Assembly (NCBI RefSeq): GCF_003063315.1
Contig: NZ_NERV01000001.1
Span: forward strand, 496,001 to 560,000
Reading direction: 5' to 3'
Origin: Limnohabitans sp. T6-5
GTDB lineage: Bacteria; Pseudomonadota; Gammaproteobacteria; Burkholderiales; Burkholderiaceae_C
DNA length: 64,000 nt
Numbering within the stretch: the stretch's first letter is position 1; every line of letters begins with the position of its first letter. Below are positions 36,965 through 45,697 of the stretch, in pieces. Below the pieces are notes generated by a model. The model was given only the letters and a program-made list of their open reading frames with translations, had not been told where the DNA came from and ran no database searches. The translations under genes were made by a program, and so were the position numbers.

Positions 36965-37218
36965 AGCATCGGCTCCACAGGTCGACGTTTGGCTTGCCCT
37001 CGTGGCGGCACGATCAAATCGGTGCGGGCTTGGTCTGAGAGCAGCAGTTGCTTCAGCGAAGGTCGAGCTGCCGACTGCATACGCCGCCACTCCTGCACGG
37101 GCACCAACACGGCAGCTTCAGCGCCACGTCGGGTGACCATTTGCGGCCCCTCGACCAGGCACGCATCCAAAAACTCACTGAACCGCGCTTTCGCGTCTTG
37201 TACTGGCCATGTGTGCAT
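36961..37218 (-). CDS. vapB: Phd/YefM-family antitoxin
   Basis: An 85-residue antitoxin with a DNA-binding N-terminal Phd fold (TWPVQDAKARFSEFLDACLVEGPQMVTRRGAEAAVLVPVQEW) and a basic C-terminal tail that would wrap the toxin. It neutralises the PIN toxin and represses the operon. It is transcribed first. The pair sits between a dienoyl-CoA isomerase-like gene and an HDAC-family gene, with an imperfect dyad just upstream. Confidence 0.88.
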   Translation of the reverse strand: MHTWPVQDAKARFSEFLDACLVEGPQMVTRRGAEAAVLVPVQEWRRMQSAARPSLKQLLLSDQARTDLIVPPRGQAKRRPVEPML

Positions 37219-37231
37219 TTCCGCCCCCTAA

Positions 37232-37249
37232 ACTAGTCAGTCATCTAGT
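37232..37249. promoter_or_regulatory. candidate operator of the vapBC module
   Basis: ACTAG-N8-CTAGT, 14 bp upstream of the antitoxin ATG. Phd-type antitoxins usually bind palindromes here. The arms are short, so this is tentative. Confidence 0.35.
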
Positions 37250-37338
37250 CTGCTCATAATTTCCAACCCTGTCAAGGCAAACAGCGGTTTGCCTTCTTTG
37301 GGCACTGGCACACTGGAGCCCAAACAAGACTCAAGCCC

Positions 37339-38391
37339 ATGAAAATCTTCCATAACACCCACCACGCCCAACACGCAGGCCGCCAGGAAATGTTTCGGGG
37401 CCGCTTGGTTGATTGCCATGAAGTGCCCGACCGTTTGCGCTATGTGCTGGATGAACTGCAACGCCGCCCTGTGGGGCAGTTGCTGACCCCCGATGCAGCG
37501 GCGGATGTGAACGCCGCCATGGCCCGCGTGCATGCGCCGGACTATTTGGCATTTCTGGCTCGGGCGTGGCGCGACTGGGTGGCGCTGGACCCGGCCAATG
37601 CGGCGGTGGACGCCCTGCCCTCGGTCTGGCCGCTGGCCGCCCGGCACGGCTTTCGCACCGATGTGCCGCCGCTCAACTTTGCGGCGCGGCTGGGGCAGTA
37701 CGCGTTTGACTCGGGCACGCCCTTGATGTCAGGCAGCTGGGCCGCAGCGCGCGGGGGTGCTGCTTGCGCCCTGGCTGCCGCGCAAGCGGTGCTGGGTGGC
37801 GAGCGCTTTGCCTTGGCCCTGACCCGCCCGCCGGGCCACCATGCGGGGCCCAACTACATGGGCGGCTATTGCTTCATCAACAACGCCGCCGTGGCCGCGC
37901 AAGCCCTGCGCGACGGCGGGTTGCAGCGCGTGGCCGTGCTCGATGTGGACTACCACCACGGCAACGGCACACAAACTATCTTTTACGAGCGCAGCGATGT
38001 GTTCACCGCGTCCATCCACGGCGATCCGCGCACCGAATACCCCTTCTTTTTGGGCCATGCCGACGAGCGCGGCGCGGGGGCTGGCGAGGGCTTCAACCTC
38101 AACCTGCCGCTGCCACGCGGCACCGGGTTTGAAGTCTGGTGGGCAACGCTGCAAACCGCCATGCAGGCGGCGAGCGACTTTGCGCCGCAGGCGCTGGTGG
38201 TGCCGCTGGGGCTGGACACGTTTGAGGGCGACCCGATCTCGGGCTTCAAGTTGCGCAGTGCGGATTACGTTGAGTTGGGCCGCGCCATCGCGCAACTGGG
38301 GCTGCCCACGGTGTTGACCTTTGAAGGCGGCTACGCCGTCGAAGAGGTGGGGGTGAACACGGTGAATGTTTTGGAAGGCTTGAACAGTTGA
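37339..38391 (+). CDS. histone deacetylase/acetylpolyamine amidohydrolase family protein (second member)
   Basis: A 350-residue zinc amidohydrolase. RPPGHHAG, GGYCFINNAAVAA, DVDYHHGNGTQ, GLDTFEGD and EGGYAV carry the catalytic histidines and zinc ligands. The segment MKIFHNTHH and the insertion around RAWRDWVALDPANAAVDALPSVWP match acetylpolyamine aminohydrolases, which release acetate from acetylputrescine or acetylcadaverine. It is not closely related to the HDAC gene at 6667-7620. Its 3' end faces a repeat array. Confidence 0.92.
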   Translation: MKIFHNTHHAQHAGRQEMFRGRLVDCHEVPDRLRYVLDELQRRPVGQLLTPDAAADVNAAMARVHAPDYLAFLARAWRDWVALDPANAAVDALPSVWPLAARHGFRTDVPPLNFAARLGQYAFDSGTPLMSGSWAAARGGAACALAAAQAVLGGERFALALTRPPGHHAGPNYMGGYCFINNAAVAAQALRDGGLQRVAVLDVDYHHGNGTQTIFYERSDVFTASIHGDPRTEYPFFLGHADERGAGAGEGFNLNLPLPRGTGFEVWWATLQTAMQAASDFAPQALVVPLGLDTFEGDPISGFKLRSADYVELGRAIAQLGLPTVLTFEGGYAVEEVGVNTVNVLEGLNS

Positions 38392-38422
38392 CGGGCGGGC
38401 GTTTTCGTCTCACCACCGCCAT

Positions 38423-39210
38423 GTCGGACTCTTCGAGTGCCGACCTACAAATACAGCGCATCCGTAGGTCAGCGGTCGAAAACCCCGCCGTTGGTCGCAA
38501 TGGCCGCGATGGGCAATGGGGAAGCGGTGTTCGTAGGTCGGTGGTCGAATACCCCGACGTTGGTCGCAATGGCCGCGATGGGCAATGGGGAAGCGGTGCT
38601 CGTAGGTCGGTGGTCGGAGACCCCGACGTTTGTTTGAAATGGCACGAACGATCGGAGCGGGCTTGGGGGTTGATCGGGTAGCCATGTCGGACTCTTCGAG
38701 TGCCGACCTACAAATACAGCGCATCCGTAGGTCAGCGGTCGAAAACCCCGACGTTGGTCGCAATGGCCGCGATGTGCAATGGGGAAGCGGTGTTCGTAGG
38801 TCGGTGGTCGGAGACCCCGACATTTGTTTGAAATGGCACGAACGATCGGAGCGGGCTTTGGGGTTGATCAGGCATCCATGTCGGACTCTTCGAGTGCCGG
38901 ACCTACAAATACAGCGCATCCGCAGGTCAGCGGTCGAAAACCCCGACGTTGGTCGCAATGGGCGCGATGTTCAATGAGGAAGCGGTGTTCGTAGGTCGGT
39001 GGTCGGAGACCCCGACGTTTGTTTGAAATGGCACGAACGATCGGAGCGGGCTATGGGGTTGATCGGGCATCTATGTCGGACTCTTCGAGTGCCGACCTAC
39101 AAATACAACGCATCCGTAGGCCAACGGTCGTAAACCCCGACGTTGGTCGCAATGGCCGCGATGTGCAATGGGGAAGCGGTGTTCGTAGGTCGGCGGTCGC
39201 AGACCCCGAC
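38423..39210. repeat. third GTAG-family array with a ~195-bp higher-order unit
   Basis: Four type B hairpins (38423, 38686, 38880, 39075) and nine type A hairpins (38464, 38533, 38602, 38727, 38796, 38922, 38991, 39116, 39185). The basic unit is B-A-A, about 195 bp, with linkers (GGTCGCAATGGCCGCGATG and AAATGGCACGAACGATCGG) unrelated to those of the other two arrays. The first unit carries an extra 69-bp A-plus-linker. It fills the convergent spacer between the HDAC-family gene and the fic gene. Confidence 0.9.
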
Positions 39211-39235
39211 AAGCATCACTTCGCGCAGCGACAAA

Positions 39236-40642
39236 TCACCCCTGAATGCTGCGCCAGCGCTCCAGCTCTTGCGGGCGCAAACCATAGCGGGCCAACACGC
39301 CTTCGTGCAAACGGCGCAACTCTTGCATGACCAAGGCCCGAACGTTTTCACGATCCGGGCCTGGCGCGGCCAAATCCACTTGGGTGGCCACCAGCGCCAG
39401 CGGGTCTTGCTCGGGGTTTTGCACCACGGCTTTGACGATGTGGCGAATGGCGTCGCGGTAAGTCAGGCGCAGCACATCGGGCTCGACCACGCTGGACTTG
39501 GCCGTCAAATATTCCTTGGTCGAGCGCTCATAGGCCCACATGAACAAGTCGCGCAGCAGCTCCACGCGCCTCATCTCGTAAACACCCAGCACCGAGGCGG
39601 TGTACCAGTCCTGCGACACACCCAAAAACGTCAGCGGGCACAGGTTGGCCCGCAGCAGCGGCCAGTTGGCCAGCAGGCGCGACGTGCGTTTGTTGCAGTC
39701 GGCAAAAGGCTGCAAATACGGCAGGTGCACCATGGCAAAAAACGACTGCTCAAACGGGTCTTCGATGGCGTTGAATTTGGCCAGCGCTTCATCCAGCAAG
39801 GTGCCGATGAGCGACTGGCCCGACGGCGGCTGATATGGGCTTTGCCCAATCTGCACCGGATGCAGCCGCAAGCGGCCTTCGTCCTCGGGGCTTTCGAGCA
39901 GGTTTTCTGACAAAGCACTGTGCAGGTTCATCAGCAAATAACGGCTGAACTGGGGTGCGGCCACGTTGTCCATGAGCAGCTCGATGGCGGCTTTATGGTT
40001 CAGGATCATCTGCGTCTCGGTCACGCCGTGGCCTTGGGCCTGCTGGCCGTGCGCGATCAGGGCGCGGGTGTCCAGGCGTGTGTAAGTGTTGCCCTCCAAG
40101 TGGCTGGAGGCCCAAGACAAGTCAATCAGCAAACGGTCGAGCACGGCACGGCCATAAGTGCCCGCCGGTTGCGGCCCCGGCCCGGTGCGGCCCATGCGGT
40201 GCAACTGCGCCCGCACAGGCTGGGGCAGATAAAACGTGACGTTGGGCTGGTAGACCTGCAAAAACTCAGACTGGTAACCCACCGGTTGGCGCGTGCTCCA
40301 GGGCTTGGCCAGATAAGCCCGGATGTCTTTGCTGTCGGGCGACAAGGGCCACTGACCCGTAGAGAGTTCTTCCTCGGCGCGCCAGACGGACGACTCTGAC
40401 AAACCCACTGAATTGGGCAAAGCGTAAGCCTGAACTTTTGGCGCGATTGATGAATTAGCCACATATCGGGTGGCCCGAGCCTTGCCAATTGGCGCGATTT
40501 TGCCATCAGCCACCGCTTGCGCCAAGGCCCTTTGCAAGCTGCGGCGCGGCACATCGGGCCATACAGCACAAGCTTGCGCAAGCGATAAGCCATTTGGCTG
40601 AGCCTGAATGGCGGTCAAAAGTTGATGGCTGAAGTCTGACAT
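39236..40642 (-). CDS. Fic-family protein with N-terminal winged helix (fic-1)
   Basis: A 468-residue Fic protein; Fic enzymes usually transfer AMP from ATP to protein hydroxyls. The active motif is a known variant, HLPYLQPFADCNKRTSR (residues 306-322), with the catalytic His 306. An autoinhibitory SSHLEGN at 179-185 supplies the Glu (183) that blocks ATP in resting Fic proteins. Residues 1-70 form a winged helix-turn-helix (SLAQACAVWPDVPRRSLQRAL), suggesting that it binds its own promoter, where a strong palindrome overlaps the start. The target is unknown. Confidence 0.85.
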   Translation of the reverse strand: MSDFSHQLLTAIQAQPNGLSLAQACAVWPDVPRRSLQRALAQAVADGKIAPIGKARATRYVANSSIAPKVQAYALPNSVGLSESSVWRAEEELSTGQWPLSPDSKDIRAYLAKPWSTRQPVGYQSEFLQVYQPNVTFYLPQPVRAQLHRMGRTGPGPQPAGTYGRAVLDRLLIDLSWASSHLEGNTYTRLDTRALIAHGQQAQGHGVTETQMILNHKAAIELLMDNVAAPQFSRYLLMNLHSALSENLLESPEDEGRLRLHPVQIGQSPYQPPSGQSLIGTLLDEALAKFNAIEDPFEQSFFAMVHLPYLQPFADCNKRTSRLLANWPLLRANLCPLTFLGVSQDWYTASVLGVYEMRRVELLRDLFMWAYERSTKEYLTAKSSVVEPDVLRLTYRDAIRHIVKAVVQNPEQDPLALVATQVDLAAPGPDRENVRALVMQELRRLHEGVLARYGLRPQELERWRSIQG

Positions 40643-40643
40643 G

Positions 40644-40673
40644 ATTGGCGCGATTATAAATTATCGCGCCAAT
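40644..40673. promoter_or_regulatory. palindromic operator upstream of fic-1
   Basis: ATTGGCGCGAT-N8-ATCGCGCCAAT, a perfect 11-bp inverted repeat starting two bases before the fic-1 ATG. Two more TTGGCGCGATT half-sites occur inside the first 70 codons (40438-40448 and 40489-40499), the second within an 17-18-bp match to the right arm and its flank. Confidence 0.7.
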
Positions 40674-40850
40674 TTGGCAAATCATCCATAGGCCATTAGC
40701 GGCTTTCTGCTCTGCACGGACTTGAAGACTTCAACGCTTGTCACCACGCCCAACGCTTCCTACACTGACTGAAAAAAAGGGAGGCACAGATGATGACCAA
40801 GATAAGTAACATAAGCGTTACCATTTAGACATTTAGCGGCGGCCCAAGTA

Positions 40851-40874
40851 AAGCCAAAAAGAAAGCTTTGGCTT
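40851..40874. promoter_or_regulatory. dyad before the orphan antitoxin gene
   Basis: AAGCCAAA-N8-TTTGGCTT, perfect 8-bp arms, 22 bp upstream of the ATG at 40897. It may be an operator for the encoded HTH protein or an mRNA hairpin. A 12-codon frame with a GGGAGG leader (ATG at about 40791, stop at 40829) precedes it. Confidence 0.45.
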
Positions 40875-40896
40875 CGAACAAAAAAGGAAAGTCAAC

Positions 40897-41220
40897 ATGA
40901 CCTTGACGCGTGATTTCAGGCAAACCGTGGTTGAACGCGTGCAGCGTGATCCGGCTTTTGCCAAAGCATTGCTCGACGAAGCGGCCACACTGTTTTTGAG
41001 CGGTGAGCCCAATTCAGCGCGGTTGATCCTGCGCGATCTGGTCAACGCCACCGTCGGGTTTGAAGGCTTGGCCGAACTGACCCACAAACCCAGCAAGAGT
41101 CTGCACCGCATGCTTTCACCCAAAGGCAACCCCAGTATGGACAACCTGGCCGCCATCTTCGACGCCATCAGAAATTGGCTCAAAGTGACTTTCGATGTTC
41201 GCGTTGTCGAGCTGGCTTAG
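40897..41220 (+). CDS. HTH addiction-module antidote-like protein (orphan)
   Basis: A 107-residue protein of the COG3636-type antitoxin family: ARLILRDLVNATVGFEGLAEL then a helix-turn-helix (THKPSKSLHRMLSPKGNPSMDNLAAIFDAI). AAAGGAAAG provides a strong ribosome site. The usual toxin partner, encoded just upstream in complete modules, is missing; only a 12-codon frame lies there. It may be a solitary regulator or the survivor of a broken module. The following 270 bp to modA contain no supported gene. Confidence 0.72.
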   Translation: MTLTRDFRQTVVERVQRDPAFAKALLDEAATLFLSGEPNSARLILRDLVNATVGFEGLAELTHKPSKSLHRMLSPKGNPSMDNLAAIFDAIRNWLKVTFDVRVVELA

Positions 41221-41491
41221 ACCCAAAAAAATGAATTATCTTTTTCCAGATAAAAATGGGTAATTGCTTGATCGCATTCCAACGTACAGCCTTGGGCCAG
41301 CAGCTGGGTCAGGCATTGCAGGGGCGTTCTTTGATGGGCGATGCCCACAACGGCCTGTTTTTGGCTGCTCCCCCGCGAACCAGCAAAAGTACTTTTTTGA
41401 GAGGCGACCTGCCCTTCGACGACGAATGAAACCATTCGGCCTTCAAAAGTCAGCCAAGTCAGTAAGCCACCGACCTCACAAACTCAAAAAA

Positions 41492-42298
41492 TCAAGGGCT
41501 GCCGAAGCCAAAGCGTGCAAAGACGGCCTGTGCGCTGGGCGCCAGCAGGGCGTCGGCAAAGGCCTGTGCAGCGGGGTGGGCACCACGGCGCACGGTGAGG
41601 CCATAGTCCGCGAAGACCTGCAACTGCGGCGGCACGGCCACGATCTTCAAGCGCGGCACCTCTTGTTGTGCTGCCACCGCATTCGTGCAATAGGTCAGAA
41701 AAATGTCGGCTTGCCCCTGGTCCATGACCCAAGCGTAGGCACCGCGACCTGCCGGGGGTTTGGGCGATGTGGGGCCGCCGGTCAACTGCAAAGCCTTGCG
41801 GTCCAGCGTGGCGTAAGCGCCTGCGCTCAGCGCATCGGCTTTGCGAAACAGTGCCCAAGCATAGTCACCCGCCGGATCGGCCTTGGGCGTGCTGGTGCCC
41901 AAGCGGATGGCTGGATCGAGCAAAGCACCCAGTAAACGCTCAGGCGTCAAATTGAGATGGGATTGGGTGAGCGCACAAAGTTGATTGCGCACAAACACGC
42001 GGGGCGGGCTCCAACTGCCAGCGTCAGCCAGCCTCTGAGGATGCCCCATGTCGGCAGACGCAAAAACCTGGGCCGCTTCCCCCTTTTCGATGCGCTCACG
42101 AAGCAGGCCAGAGGCGGCAAAAGACAAGCTCAATTTTTGACCGGTATGAGCTTCATGGGCGCTGGCAATGTCGGTCATCGCTTCACGCAAACTGCCAGCC
42201 GCGACCACGGCAATGGAGTCAGCACCCAAAGGCGTTTGGGGCATGGCGCAGGCCGTGAGCAAACTTGTTGCCAGCAAAGCAGGGGTTGTGAGTCGCAT
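41492..42298 (-). CDS. modA: ModA-like molybdate/substrate-binding lipoprotein
   Basis: Periplasmic binding protein of the molybdate ABC transporter type, 268 residues. The signal LLATSLLTAC ends in a lipobox Cys. The N-terminal AVVAAGSLREAMTDIA, LSFAASGLLRERIEKGEAAQVFASAD and the later LLDPAIRLGTSTPKADPAGDYAWALF match ModA-like proteins. No modB or modC is nearby, so oxyanion specificity and transporter are unknown. The longer start at 42340 is less likely than MRLTTPALL. Confidence 0.82.
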   Translation of the reverse strand: MRLTTPALLATSLLTACAMPQTPLGADSIAVVAAGSLREAMTDIASAHEAHTGQKLSLSFAASGLLRERIEKGEAAQVFASADMGHPQRLADAGSWSPPRVFVRNQLCALTQSHLNLTPERLLGALLDPAIRLGTSTPKADPAGDYAWALFRKADALSAGAYATLDRKALQLTGGPTSPKPPAGRGAYAWVMDQGQADIFLTYCTNAVAAQQEVPRLKIVAVPPQLQVFADYGLTVRRGAHPAAQAFADALLAPSAQAVFARFGFGSP

Positions 42299-42543
42299 GG
42301 TGATGTTGAAGGCTCGGTCAGTGACAAGGGGAAGAGACAAATGCTAACCAGCCCCAAGGCGCGTGCCATACGTGAAGACACGGTAGGAAATGCTTTGCAT
42401 AGATCCAAGTGGTGCGCCCCCCCCATTCAGCCGCCATTGACCCGCCCCCCCGCCATAGACCCATAAGTTACACCCCCAGAGCTACTACAAGCAAAAATCC
42501 GAATACTTTCAGTTACGATCCCAGCTCACTTTATGAGCACAAA

Positions 42544-45342
42544 ATGGGTCTTAATTGGAACGAAATCAAATCCAGGGCATTGCTTTTCAGCAAAACCTGG
42601 GCCGACGCCTGCAACGAGGACAGCCAGGCCAAGCCCTTTTGGATCGATTTCTTTGAAATCTTTGGCATCACCAACAAACGCGTTGCCACCTTTGAGCTGA
42701 ACGTCAAAAAGCTCGGCGGCGCACAAGGCTTTGTGGACCTGTTTTGGCCCGGCGTGCTGTTGGTGGAGCACAAGTCGCGCGGCAAAAGCCTGGACGACGC
42801 GGTGGACCAGGCCATTGGCTACCTGCACAACCTGCCCGAGCGCGACCTGCCCCAGCTGGTGGTGGTGTGCGACTTTGCCCGCTTTCGGGTGCGACGCCTG
42901 GCCACGGGCGAAACGGCCGAGTTTGAACTCAAGCACCTGCACAAACACGTCAAGCTCTTTGGCCTGCTGGCGGGCTACAAGGTGCAAGACATCCGTTCGG
43001 AAGACCCGGTCAACATCAAGGCCGCCGAACGCATGGGCCGCCTGCACGACGCCCTGAAGGCCAGCGGCTACAGCGGCCACGCGCTCGAGGTGCTGCTGGT
43101 GCGCCTGCTGTTTTGTTTGTTTGCCGATGACACGGGCATCTTTCAGCCTGCGCAATCGTTCAGAGACTTTGTGGAAGAACGCACCGCGCCCGACGGCTCA
43201 GACCTGGGGCCGCGCCTGGGGCAACTGTTTCAGGTGCTCAACACGCACGAGAGCCAGCGCAGCAAAAACATCGACGAACAGCTGGGCCAGTTTGCCTACA
43301 TCAACGGCCGCCTGTTTGAAGAAACCCTGCCCATGGCCGACTTCAGCACCGCCATGCGCGAAGCCCTGCTGGACGCCTGTGCGCTCGACTGGTCGGCCAT
43401 CAGCCCGGCGATTTTTGGCAGCTTGTTCCAAAGCATCATGGACGAGAAGGCCCGCCGCAACCTGGGCGCGCACTACACGTCTGAGGCCAACATCCTCAAG
43501 CTGATCAAGCCCCTGTTTCTAGACGAGCTGCACGCCGAGTTTGAGCGTGTGAAAGGCCACCGCAACAAGCTGTTTGAGTTTCACAAAAAACTGCGCCAGC
43601 TGACGTTTTTTGACCCGGCCTGTGGGTGCGGCAACTTCTTGGTCATCAGCTACCGCGAACTGCGCGAGCTGGAGCTGAAAGTGCTGCGGGCCGACCACGA
43701 ACTGAGCGCCCACAAAGGCCAGCTGACGGTGGACGTGCACGGCCTGATCGGCGTGAACGTGGACCAATTCTTTGGCATCGAGATCGAAGAGTTTCCGGCA
43801 CAAATTGCCCAAGTGGCCCTGTGGCTGGTGGACCACCAAATGAACCTGCGCGTGAGCGTGGAGTTTGGTCTGTACTTTGCCCGCATCCCGCTCAAAAGCT
43901 CACCGCAAATACGCCACGCCAACGCGCTGCGGCTGGACTGGCACGAGGTGCTGCCTGCGGAGCGGTGCAGTTATGTGTTGGGCAATCCGCCGTTTGTGGG
44001 TGCCAAGTTCATGGACGATGCGCAACGTGAAGACACACGCCTTGTGTTTGAAGGCATCGACAACGCTGGCTTGCTCGACTTTGTGGCGGCTTGGTATGTC
44101 AAAGCCGCACGCTACATGAACTGCGCCCCTGCCTGCCGCAGTGCATTTGTATCAACCAACAGCATCACCCAAGGCGAACAAGTTGGCGTGCTGTGGGGCT
44201 GGATGTTGAGCCAAGGCATTCGCATTCAATTTGCCCATCGCACATTCAACTGGAGCAATGAAGCCAGAGGCAAAGCAGCCGTGCATTGCGTGATCGTGGG
44301 CTTCGGCTTGAAGGATCAGGTCGATAAAACGATCTTCGAATACGAAGACATCAAGGGCACGGCCTTGGCCGTGCCTGCAAAGAACATCAATCCGTATTTG
44401 ATCGATGGCCCAGACGTTATCGCAAGTGCGACGATGCGCCCCATTTGTTCGGTGACAGAAATCGTCAATGGCAGCATCCCGGCTGATGGTGGAAATCTCA
44501 TCCTAGAACCAGCAGAAAAAAACGCACTGATAGAAAAAGAGCCTGCAGCAGAAGCATGGTTGCGGCCGTATCTTGGTGGGGTAGGTTTTCTAAGGAATGA
44601 GTTGCGCTATTGCCTTTGGTTAAAGGATTGCCCGCCCCATATTCTTAGAGCCATGCCCGAAGTTTTACTCAGGGTACGCGCAGTACAAAAGATGCGGGAA
44701 GTGAGCGAAAAATTAGCGACTCGCCAAAAAGCTGCAACACCTACATGGTTCACAGAAGATCGACAGCCGATCGATGGAAATTACCTGGCAATTCCTCGTA
44801 CCTCATCTGAAAATAGAAGATATTTACCGCTGGGTTATTTACCCTCAACCGTAGTCGCGGCAAACGACCTTCAACTGATTCCAAACGCATCACTTTACGA
44901 ATTCGGAGTCTTATCAAGCCTCATGCACAGGGCTTGGGTCGATGTGACGGCTGGACGTCTAAAAAGTGATATTCGCTATTCGGTCAAACTGACCTACAAC
45001 ACATTCCCTTGGCCCGGCTTCGCTGGCGAGCCACTCAGCGAAAAACACCGCACCGCCATCGAACAAGCCGCCCAATGCGTGCTCGACGCCCGCGCCCAAT
45101 TCGCAAGCTCGTCACTGGCCGACCTCTACGACCCACTGACCATGCCCCCGGCCCTGCTCAAAGCCCACCAAAAACTAGACACCGCCGTAGACGCCGCCTA
45201 CCAACCCAGCGGCGGCAAAAAGTCCTACGCCTCCGACGCCGAACGCGTCGGCTTCCTGTTCGATCTGTACCAACGCATCACCAGCTTGCTGCCTGCGTCA
45301 GCCATCAAAAAAACACGAAAAACCAATGCCACACACATTTAA
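42544..45342 (+). CDS. type IIL restriction-modification enzyme, MmeI-like
   Basis: A single 932-residue chain that would both methylate adenine and cut DNA. The N-terminal nuclease carries the D-ExK pattern in FVDLFWPGVLLVEHKSRGK (D65, E75, K77). A helical spacer follows, then GAHYTSEANILKLI (308-321), SAM motif I FDPACGCGNF (356-365) and motif IV NPPF (481-484). The target-recognition region and C-terminal DIRYSVKLTYNTFPWP come last. The length is close to MmeI (919). The ATG at 42544 aligns with the family start; an upstream extension is open by chance. The recognition-domain stretch (about 44450-44990) is AT-richer than the rest, a sign of domain exchange. Confidence 0.88.
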   Translation: MGLNWNEIKSRALLFSKTWADACNEDSQAKPFWIDFFEIFGITNKRVATFELNVKKLGGAQGFVDLFWPGVLLVEHKSRGKSLDDAVDQAIGYLHNLPERDLPQLVVVCDFARFRVRRLATGETAEFELKHLHKHVKLFGLLAGYKVQDIRSEDPVNIKAAERMGRLHDALKASGYSGHALEVLLVRLLFCLFADDTGIFQPAQSFRDFVEERTAPDGSDLGPRLGQLFQVLNTHESQRSKNIDEQLGQFAYINGRLFEETLPMADFSTAMREALLDACALDWSAISPAIFGSLFQSIMDEKARRNLGAHYTSEANILKLIKPLFLDELHAEFERVKGHRNKLFEFHKKLRQLTFFDPACGCGNFLVISYRELRELELKVLRADHELSAHKGQLTVDVHGLIGVNVDQFFGIEIEEFPAQIAQVALWLVDHQMNLRVSVEFGLYFARIPLKSSPQIRHANALRLDWHEVLPAERCSYVLGNPPFVGAKFMDDAQREDTRLVFEGIDNAGLLDFVAAWYVKAARYMNCAPACRSAFVSTNSITQGEQVGVLWGWMLSQGIRIQFAHRTFNWSNEARGKAAVHCVIVGFGLKDQVDKTIFEYEDIKGTALAVPAKNINPYLIDGPDVIASATMRPICSVTEIVNGSIPADGGNLILEPAEKNALIEKEPAAEAWLRPYLGGVGFLRNELRYCLWLKDCPPHILRAMPEVLLRVRAVQKMREVSEKLATRQKAATPTWFTEDRQPIDGNYLAIPRTSSENRRYLPLGYLPSTVVAANDLQLIPNASLYEFGVLSSLMHRAWVDVTAGRLKSDIRYSVKLTYNTFPWPGFAGEPLSEKHRTAIEQAAQCVLDARAQFASSSLADLYDPLTMPPALLKAHQKLDTAVDAAYQPSGGKKSYASDAERVGFLFDLYQRITSLLPASAIKKTRKTNATHI

Positions 45343-45697
45343 AAATATGACCAGATTGAACCAACGCCGAAAGTCGGCGCATTTAAGCGAGTGGCCTCTT
45401 GGCAGCGATTGCTGTCATGCACCTAACCAATAGCCTCGCCGCCGTGCATGAGGGTCATATTCAACAGTCATGAGTTCAATCCAAAATAAATACCATTAAT
45501 AGTAATTAAACCTCAAGAAATCACGCAATAGCCAGTGAGACAGTCGGATTTAACGACTCATTTCCCCAGTTATTAATTAAAAAAATCCAAATTATTTATT
45601 TGTATAAATACACCAAATAAAATATCAAAATTTCACAAATATTTTCATAATAAATTATATGCAACCAAAAACTCACTCACTAGATAAGGAAAGCCAA
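45343..45697. promoter_or_regulatory. AT-rich spacer with hairpin and dyad before the ATPase-TIR gene
   Basis: A 355-bp spacer. A small hairpin CGCCGA-AAG-TCGGCG (45365-45379) follows the restriction-modification gene. TTTATTTG-N11-CAAATAAA (45595-45621) forms an AT-rich dyad ~75 bp before the next start and could be an operator or promoter element. No gene is supported in it. Confidence 0.4.
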
